Origin: Perilla frutescens
Lineage: Eukaryota > Streptophyta > Magnoliopsida > Lamiales > Lamiaceae
DNA length: 64,000 bases
NCBI GenBank assembly: GCA_026008535.1
Contig: BRKX01000010.1
Span: forward strand, 1,315,001-1,379,000
Direction: 5' to 3'
The notes under the pieces were generated by a model that worked only from the letters and a program-made list of their open reading frames with translations, made no database searches and was not told the DNA's origin. How positions within the stretch are numbered: the first letter of the stretch is position 1; every line of letters begins with the position of its first letter. Both the position numbers and the translations under genes were made by a program. This document shows, in pieces, positions 56,875 through 64,000 of the stretch.

Positions 56875-59094
56875 TCATGGCTTATCAAGTAATGTATGGT
56901 CAGCATCTGCTACTGAATATTGGGTGATTGTATCAGCAGTTATGCTTCCTGAGAGAGAGGAGAAGTCATCCAACTCTTCATCTTCAACAACAGTAATATT
57001 GCAATCTTCATTCTTATCCTCATTTTGCATGCATGTTCCTTCTTTCAGCATGTGTATGCCTTCCAACTCGACCGCGACTTCCTTCATTGTTGGCCTTCTC
57101 TTACCATTCATATGCAGACATCTCCTAGCAAGTTCTGCTATAGCAACAATTTCTTCCCTTTCTCCCTCTTTGATGACCCTTGCATCAAGAATGTGGAATA
57201 ATTGATTTTCCTCTATGGAATGCAAGAAGTGTGCTGCCAGACCCCTTCCCACTGCAGCTCTAATTGCTGACACTGCTTTCTCTCCGGTCAAAAGCTCCAC
57301 CATTACCACACCAAAACTGTAGACGTCGCTCTTTTCTGTGAACTGACTCGACTGGAAATATTCAGGATCCAAATAGCCAAACGTTCCCATTACTCGCGTG
57401 GTCATGTGAGTCTGATCAACATCAACTGATTTAGATGTCCCGAAATCTGAAACTTTGGCACGATACTTCTCATCCAAAAGTATGTTTGTTGACTTGATAT
57501 CCTGATGATAGATTGGTGCAGATGCAGCAGAGTGTAAATAAGCTAGTGCTCCTGCTATTTCTCTGGCAATTCTTACTCGCAATTCCCATGACAATGGGAA
57601 TTCCTCACTGGGATCATGAATATGTTGGTGAAGCGTGCCATTCGGGACATACTCATAGACAAGAAGAGGGACTTCAGTCTCCACACAACATCCCAACAGT
57701 TTAACCACATTCCTATGGTTTATCTGTGAGAGAATGACAACCTCATTAATAAAGACTACAAGATCACTTTCGTCTACCTTCTTCGACTTCTTAACTGCCA
57801 CAATCCTTCCTGTTGTTAGCATTCCTTTGTAGACAGTGCCTTGGCCACCACGACCAAGTATCCGATTCTCATTATAATGATCAGTAGCTATTGCCAGCTC
57901 TTTCGAACTGAACAACCTGGTTTTGTCTAGGCTGTTATCAATCGAAGACAACTGTTGTTCCAACAGTAATGCTAAACACTTCCGTTTGTGCTTATCCTTG
58001 ATTCTTTTTCTGATAGTCTTTGTCGAAAACCATGCTCCGAGCAGCAAAATCACTGCTCCAAGCCCACTGCCAATACTGATGGATACTATTTTGAGAGTAG
58101 GCCGTTTTCGACAAGTGAAGCCGCCTATTCTATTGATGCAAGTCCCATTACCAGCACAGATATTCAATGTTTTGTTGCTACATTCGTCTATATCAATGCA
58201 TCCTTCACGCCCTATATTTGGATTCCCTTCAAATCCATCGCGACAATAACAATACTGGATCGATGAATAGTAATTGTTTCCAGTAGGATCAAAACGGGGT
58301 GAATAGTAATTATCATAGTGCTTATTAAACATATAGTCATTAACCCCTCTGCAAATAGTGTTATCATGGAAGTCTTGGAAGCCAACATACTCCCATTCAA
58401 TTACCAGTTGCACGAACCTAAAATCGGGATCATAAGGATTCATCATATCTTGCAGAAGGCCACTATACAACGTATAAGCATTCTGCAACCATTTCTTGTC
58501 AGCTAGGAAGGCATACCCACAAAAGCTATTATTTCTAGCTTCAATGCTTCTGTAAGTGTATTGAAATTGTGTTGATCGTGGTTGGAGTGTTGTCTGGCAG
58601 CAGTTGATGCCACTGCAGCTCGTGTCTGTGGAATTAGCATCACAAATAGCCATACACCCGACTGTCTGATTCGTGTAATAATCAGAATCAGAATGCAACC
58701 ACACTGAACTCTTGCAGCCTAATACAACCAATGAATTGTAGTAAGCTGAGAAGCTAAACGATGAGCCATAAAGTGAAATAGGCAGAGACATCGTTCTCTG
58801 CGTGTCTGAGCAATTCATAGGCGACACAGGCAGCTTTACTATCAATGTACCGTAGAGAGAAATGCTTACTATTTCTACTTTGGTGCTCAAGAATAATGGT
58901 GTTGTGGAATTTTGGCAGATAATTGTGTAGTTTGGTTCTGCACTGCATTTGGGACCAATCCCGAATGGATAAGGAATGGTGACATTTCCACACTTTTCCG
59001 GGCAACCGGGCTTCGACAGAGATATTGCAAGAGTTATAGTTATGGACAGACACAGATAGGAAAAGACAGAGAGTATAATCAAGAATAACCTCAT
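56875..59094 (-). CDS. WAKL receptor kinase I (739 aa), HQD catalytic loop
   Basis: This is a single-exon WAKL receptor. The signal peptide is residues 1-23, the GUB_WAK domain starts near 35 (CGNVTIPYPFGIG), the EGF repeat starts DIDEC (301-305), and the membrane helix is about 336-357. In the kinase, GRGGQGTVYK is near 414, the ATP Lys is about 435 and DFG is 550-552. The catalytic loop reads YHQDIKSTN (530-532), so the Arg of HRD is Gln while the catalytic Asp is kept. All other members here have HRD. This makes I a non-RD kinase, a class common among plant immune receptors. The juxtamembrane motif FKRNGGLLL of the others is shortened to CLALLL. The tail (DADHTLLDKP) is its own, and a copy of it survives at 40838-40966. 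Confidence 0.94.
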   Translation of the reverse strand: MRLFLIILSVFSYLCLSITITLAISLSKPGCPEKCGNVTIPYPFGIGPKCSAEPNYTIICQNSTTPLFLSTKVEIVSISLYGTLIVKLPVSPMNCSDTQRTMSLPISLYGSSFSFSAYYNSLVVLGCKSSVWLHSDSDYYTNQTVGCMAICDANSTDTSCSGINCCQTTLQPRSTQFQYTYRSIEARNNSFCGYAFLADKKWLQNAYTLYSGLLQDMMNPYDPDFRFVQLVIEWEYVGFQDFHDNTICRGVNDYMFNKHYDNYYSPRFDPTGNNYYSSIQYCYCRDGFEGNPNIGREGCIDIDECSNKTLNICAGNGTCINRIGGFTCRKRPTLKIVSISIGSGLGAVILLLGAWFSTKTIRKRIKDKHKRKCLALLLEQQLSSIDNSLDKTRLFSSKELAIATDHYNENRILGRGGQGTVYKGMLTTGRIVAVKKSKKVDESDLVVFINEVVILSQINHRNVVKLLGCCVETEVPLLVYEYVPNGTLHQHIHDPSEEFPLSWELRVRIAREIAGALAYLHSAASAPIYHQDIKSTNILLDEKYRAKVSDFGTSKSVDVDQTHMTTRVMGTFGYLDPEYFQSSQFTEKSDVYSFGVVMVELLTGEKAVSAIRAAVGRGLAAHFLHSIEENQLFHILDARVIKEGEREEIVAIAELARRCLHMNGKRRPTMKEVAVELEGIHMLKEGTCMQNEDKNEDCNITVVEDEELDDFSSLSGSITADTITQYSVADADHTLLDKP

Positions 59095-59128
59095 TCTTTG
59101 ATTTTAGCCAAATAAGTGCAGATTCAGC

Positions 59129-59598
59129 CTGCACAATGTCAATGGGAAACAATTGCTAGAGATCTCAGATTTATCCCCAAAAAAAATAAAAAACAAAATA
59201 AAATAAAATAAAATAATTCTGCTTTGTGTACAGATCAAAATGGGCAACAAAATTCTAGCACTGGAAAGTGGAAATGAATGGTGAAGATCTGTGTTCAACT
59301 AGAAATCCTGCTTTGTGTACAGATCAAAACTTAACTTCTTGGATCAAGTTTTCCACTGCAAATCTATAAATCCTATTTAATATATCTACAATCATATCAA
59401 AATATAGTACATGGATGACATATAGTGAAATTAAAGTATGTATGTGTTCAAAATATGCCACTTCATTTTTCCAACAGAGCATCCAAACATATTTTCATTC
59501 TCTACATGTTTTCTCGATCCTACAATCGAAACACTTTAATTTCTGAAAATAAAAATACAACCACTTATCAAGGCAAAGAAACATCACACCACACATAC
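59129..59598 (-). other. Predicted 5' UTR intron of gene I
   Basis: Donor AAAAGGTATGTGTGG (G at 59598) and acceptor TTGTGCAG (ending 59129) bound 470 bases, longer than in the B/E/F/H group. About 35 bases of leader follow before the ATG. Confidence 0.55.
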
Positions 59599-60102
59599 CT
59601 TTTACTCTGCAGTTTTAGCTTCAAGTGGACTCACTTCTAATAGGATGATTGTATAAGACAGATTCAGATTGAGCTTAGAGATTTGATGTGATCTAAATGA
59701 GAGAGTATTGATATATATTCGAAGAAGACAGTTTAATATAAAGGGCAGTTGACTAATTGGATAAGATTCCAATTTATTGCATTATTAACAAGGACTTTTG
59801 AGCACCAAACCGACAAAAAAAAAATTCCTAGTGAACTACAATGTCCCCACAAAGAAGACTGAGTCAACTACCTACTTTTCTTTTTGTTTCTTCTCCTTGT
59901 TTTTTTTTTTTTTTTTTTCTCAGAGTTTGAGAAATTCACACTATATAATATTTAACTTTTTTTTTTTTTTTATGGTTACCTACTAATAGAAATCACAGCC
60001 CAACACAATATTCTTTCATAATATGGTGGAGCTTAATCTCAACAGAAAGAATTTACAAACAAATGTTTTAAACATTTGTCTCATATAAGTTTATCTAAGT
60101 TA

Positions 60103-60567
60103 CTCCCTCCGTCCCGATTATATAGTCTCTTTTCTACTCTCACGTAGATTAAAAATATTTATGAAAACAAGAAACAAAAGCTAAACCTCCAACTTTAACC
60201 TTATTTAATGAAAATTAATAAAACTTAAATTTTAGCTCAACTTTAATGTATTAATTTTTTGAAACAAATAAAATATAGGATTAATGAAGTGCAAATACAA
60301 TGAATATCAATAGAATTGATCAAATTCAAGTACATGCAAATTAATTAAGTTGGTCAATTTTAATTAAGGTTTCTCTTTTTTTGAAAAAATAACATTTAAG
60401 ATTTATAATTTTCACAAAGTTAAATGTTTAATTTTTTAAATTTACAAAACCTAATAAGGGTATAATTGTAAATTCCTATTAAAAATAACACTACTTATAG
60501 TAATGTGATTATATAATCGGGACACCTCAAAATAGAAATGTGGACTATATAATCAGGACGGAGAGAG
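60103..60567. mobile_element. Stowaway-type MITE (465 bp)
   Basis: The ends are CTCCCTCCGTCCCGATTATA and TATAATCAGGACGGAGAGAG, with TA at 60101-60102 and 60568-60569. It is the same family as the copies at 15487 and 18013. It lies downstream of J and upstream of I. Confidence 0.9.
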
Positions 60568-60807
60568 TATATATATTAACTTTAATTAATGGCATAGGAA
60601 GCAGTAAAAGAAATATGAGACTCTTGATTCAATAAGTAAAAAAGACTAATATTAAGAGAAAGAGCACACCAAATGCAAATAAATCTGGATGATAAATAAA
60701 ATTATTCAATACTTGCTCAGTGTACATGACTAGTAATTAACAGAAGTAGTGCTTTAGCATTTCAGAGCACTATGAAAAAAAAAATGAAAATGATGAAGCA
60801 ACATTCT

Positions 60808-63147
60808 TCAGGGCTCATCAAGAAACAGATGTTTACTATCCGGTGAATACGAGGTGATTTCTGAGATGGAAGAGAAGTCATTGGAATCAGCATCCTCAAT
60901 AGAACTGCATCCACTCTTTTCAATCTCATTTTGAGAAACAAATGACTCTTCATCTTTATGTACTTGAATTCCTTCCAAGTGATGTGCAACTTCCTTCATT
61001 GTTGGCCTGCTCCTACCATTCAAATGTAGACATTTTCTAGCAATTTCAGCCACAGCCTCGATTTCTTCCCTTTTACCCTCTCTGAGGACCCTCGCATCAA
61101 CAATATCGTATAACTGATTTTGGTCCATAGAAAGCAAGAAGTGCATGGCCAGACCCCTTCCTTCTTCGATTCTAGCTGCAGATACTGCTTTCTCCCCAGT
61201 TAGAAGCTCAACCAAAACTACACCAAAACTATAGACATCACTCTTTTCTGTGAAATGATTTGATTGGAAGTACTCTGGATCCAAGTAGCCAAATGTACCT
61301 ACTACTCGTGTAGTCACGTGAGTTTGATCAATAGAAATTGATCTTGATGTCCCGAAATCTGAAATCTTGGCCCGATATTTTTCATCCAAGAGTATGTTTG
61401 TTGACTTGATATCCCGATGATAAATGGGAACAGATGCAGCAGAGTGCAAGTAAGCAAGTGCTCCGGCTACTTCTTTGGCAATTTTCACCCGCATCTCCCA
61501 AAATAATGGGAAGTCCTCATGTGGATCATGGATGTGATGGAAAAGTGTACCATTGGGGATGAACTCGTAGACAAGACGAGGAACTTCACTTTCGAGACAA
61601 CATCCTAATAGCTTAACTACATTCCTGTGGTTTATTTGTGACACAATAACAACTTCATTAATGAAATCTTCCACATCACCTTGGTTTACCCTATCCGACT
61701 TCTTAACTGCCACAATTCTTCCATCTTCCAACATTCCTTTGTAGACTGTGCCTTCGCCACCACGGCCAAGTATTCGATTCTCATTGTAATCATTGGTAGC
61801 TTTTGCCAACTCAGTAGAACTAAACAATCTGGTTTTCTCAAGGCCATTCTCAATTTCAGCCAACTGTTGCTCCAACAATAAGCCTCCATTTCTCTTGAAA
61901 AACATATACTTTCGGCTAGCCTTGATAGCCTCGATTATTATTCTAATAACTTTTCCAAACTTCCATGATGCAGAGAGAAAAATGAGCACACCAAGCAAAG
62001 TGCCAACTATGATGGATATTTTTTTAATGATTGCTCGAAATTTATCATGGTCGTCATGGACATAAGTCCCATTGTTTGGGTAATAATCACAATGGAAGCC
62101 CCCATCTTTGTTAACACAGGTCTCATATTCTAAGCAGTTATTCAACGTTGCATTGCTACATTCATCAATATCTCTGCATCCTCCAAGTATATATGGATTT
62201 CCTTCATATCCACGGCTGCAAGAGCAATATCTGTTCGAAGATACATATTCATATACGCTATAATATAATGAATAGCTGATCTCAGATTCATAATTCTCTA
62301 ACAATGATACACATTCATAATAACCATCGGTGTAAAGACCATTTTTTTGAATGCAATTATTTTCAAGAAAAGAAATACTTGTGAGGTCATAATCACTAGG
62401 ATATGTGCAATTACCATTAGAGATATTTCCTCCGGTACCAAAATCCCACTCAAGTACCAACGGTGCAAATTCAAATTCTTGATCAAATGGATTCGACGGA
62501 TCACTCAAAAGTCCTATATAGCTTTTGTACTCCTCATTTTTCAACCATTTATTTTCAACAGGGAAAACATACCCACAAAGGCTACTATTGCTGGCTTGAA
62601 TGCTTTCGTAAGTAAACAGAATCTCTTGGAGTCGGCTTGGAATCTTCGTCTGGCAACAGTTAATGCCATTGCAGCTAATGTTTGTGGAAATAGCATCACA
62701 CATTGGCATGCACCCTCCAACTGTCGATTCATTAGCAGGCAACCAGACTGAATTCTTGCAGCCCATAACAACCAACGTATTGTAGTGTGGTGAGAAGGTA
62801 AATGGACTTCCGTCGAGTGATATAGGAAGAGATTGTGCTCTGGGCTGATCAGAGCAATTCATAGGAGACATAGGAAGATTCACTATGACTATACCATACA
62901 CAGAAATATTTACTACTTCCAAGTTGATGCTGCTCAAGAACGGTGTTGGAGGATTTTTCGTCGAATTTTGGCAAATTACTGTGAAGTAAGAATTTGCACT
63001 GCATTTAGGTCCAATCCCAAAAGGATAGGGAATGGTGACATTTCCACACGTTTCTTGACAACCAGGCAAAGACAGAGATATTGCAAGAGTTGATGTTATG
63101 GCAAAGCATAGGGTGGAAAACAATGGGATTACCAAAGGTAGCTTCAT
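60808..63147 (-). CDS. WAKL receptor kinase J (779 aa, intact)
   Basis: This single-exon WAKL receptor has a signal peptide at residues 1-23. The GUB_WAK domain starts near 34 (CGNVTIPYPFGIG), with CNGINCCQTKIP near 159. The EGF repeat starts DIDEC (326-330), and the membrane helix is about 376-396. In the kinase, GRGGEGTVYK starts near 461, the ATP Lys is 482, HRD ends at Asp 579 and DFG is 597-599. It is of RD type and all residues are present. The loop just inside the membrane (IRIIIEAIKASRKYM) is longer than in the others. It is the most diverged member outside the kinase, yet keeps the HLFLDEP tail like the B/E/F/H group. A likely acceptor CAG at 63176-63178 suggests a 5' UTR intron. Confidence 0.94.
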   Translation of the reverse strand: MKLPLVIPLFSTLCFAITSTLAISLSLPGCQETCGNVTIPYPFGIGPKCSANSYFTVICQNSTKNPPTPFLSSINLEVVNISVYGIVIVNLPMSPMNCSDQPRAQSLPISLDGSPFTFSPHYNTLVVMGCKNSVWLPANESTVGGCMPMCDAISTNISCNGINCCQTKIPSRLQEILFTYESIQASNSSLCGYVFPVENKWLKNEEYKSYIGLLSDPSNPFDQEFEFAPLVLEWDFGTGGNISNGNCTYPSDYDLTSISFLENNCIQKNGLYTDGYYECVSLLENYESEISYSLYYSVYEYVSSNRYCSCSRGYEGNPYILGGCRDIDECSNATLNNCLEYETCVNKDGGFHCDYYPNNGTYVHDDHDKFRAIIKKISIIVGTLLGVLIFLSASWKFGKVIRIIIEAIKASRKYMFFKRNGGLLLEQQLAEIENGLEKTRLFSSTELAKATNDYNENRILGRGGEGTVYKGMLEDGRIVAVKKSDRVNQGDVEDFINEVVIVSQINHRNVVKLLGCCLESEVPRLVYEFIPNGTLFHHIHDPHEDFPLFWEMRVKIAKEVAGALAYLHSAASVPIYHRDIKSTNILLDEKYRAKISDFGTSRSISIDQTHVTTRVVGTFGYLDPEYFQSNHFTEKSDVYSFGVVLVELLTGEKAVSAARIEEGRGLAMHFLLSMDQNQLYDIVDARVLREGKREEIEAVAEIARKCLHLNGRSRPTMKEVAHHLEGIQVHKDEESFVSQNEIEKSGCSSIEDADSNDFSSISEITSYSPDSKHLFLDEP

Positions 63148-63178
63148 TCCTTCTTAGATATAACCAAACTATCTTCTG

Positions 63179-64000
63179 CAGAGAAAAGTGATGAATATTT
63201 GATCATATGATTGAGACATAGGAAAAAAATATTCAGAATTGTACGATATTTTTTAATCCATCAACAAGACATCCTAAACGGTATGATGTGATATTACATT
63301 ATTCATTGTGATTAAATATTATCCGAACCATGATTGTAACAAGTTTATTGTTGACTGATTGAGTTAAGTGATATTATAAACCTTAGTTCATGAAGTTTAA
63401 ATTTGAATTGGAACTAGAGGTTCGAGCTAGCTAAGGTTTCTTTTTTTTTTTTTAGGTAGTTTCTAACCGGAGGAATTACTGTTGATTATTTATATATGAT
63501 TTGGTCCTTAAATTTTTTGAATATTATGAACTGAACTCTTTAAAAGTTACAGAAAAGGACAATATCTTGACGTTTGTACAGCCCTTAAGTTTATGATAGT
63601 TTTATGTAAATTCCCTAAAATTCCTTATAGTGATTTTTAAGCCACTAAATTTATGGTTGAAGCATTTTAATTATGCTAAATAATTTATGAATAATCATGT
63701 TTAGTGCCTGAAAATGATGTATTAAAATTTCTTAAAACACTATGTACCCAAAAAAGTTTGTCTATAAAGATTTTCTCTAGACTCAATACAATACTAAATA
63801 ATTTTTTTTAAAGAAAATATTGATTTTAATTTGTTATTATCATGTAGTGAACGATGCAATGAGGGAGAATAGATTCAATATATATCTTCTACCAGTATAC
63901 AAAAAAAAGAACATAAAATCAAATAACCATGCACCAAATTAATATCATGCTACGACCTATATTACTATATATAAGTTAGAACTGGAAATAAAAACAAATT
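63179..64000. other. Upstream region of J, no gene seen
   Basis: AT-rich non-coding DNA to the end of the window. It should include the leader and promoter of J. Confidence 0.5.

Overview
This window is nuclear DNA of a flowering plant, almost certainly a eudicot. It is AT-rich and full of plant transposon families (MULE, TRIM, Stowaway-type MITEs, LINE remnant). It carries a tandem array of wall-associated kinase-like (WAKL) receptor kinase genes. No species can be named from the sequence alone.

Layout. Left end (1-5.4 kb): the edge of an unrecognised gene, a promoter-like stretch, a broken STE20-like kinase relic split by a complete 507-bp TRIM retrotransposon, and a decayed WAKL fragment. 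From 5.5 to 11.5 kb there is AT-rich repeat DNA with one clear MULE-type MITE. From 11.5 to 40 kb lie six WAKL loci, all on the minus strand: A (11528-13843), B (19670-21880, one in-frame stop), C (24346-26685), D (29513-31858), E (33055-35266, two frameshifts) and F (37760-39955). From 40 to 53.8 kb there is a large repeat-rich interval: a truncated WAKL tail, tandem repeats, minisatellites, a MITE and a complete 4.8-kb MULE (47224-51995) with matching 9-bp target duplications, a spliced transposase gene and a captured piece of an ATP11-type (F1-ATPase assembly) gene. From 53.8 to 63.1 kb are three more WAKL genes: H (53809-56010), I (56875-59094) and J (60808-63147).

The WAKL proteins share one plan: signal peptide, cysteine-rich galacturonan-binding (GUB_WAK) domain, EGF-like repeat, one membrane helix, and a cytoplasmic Ser/Thr kinase. 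Such proteins sit in the plasma membrane and sense the pectin wall, damage or pathogens. Each coding region reads as a single open frame. In several members an intron in the 5' UTR is supported by conserved splice signals. B, E, F and H form one subfamily (731-737 residues, C-terminus ending HPFLDEP) with shared upstream DNA; C and D form a second, recent pair; A, I and J are more diverged. F and H share a 153-bp identical tract, and the relic at 40838-40966 shows that duplication moved a block including the tail of gene I. Six genes look intact (A, C, D, H, I, J), although I has a changed catalytic-loop Arg. F is open but has two altered kinase residues. B and E are broken.
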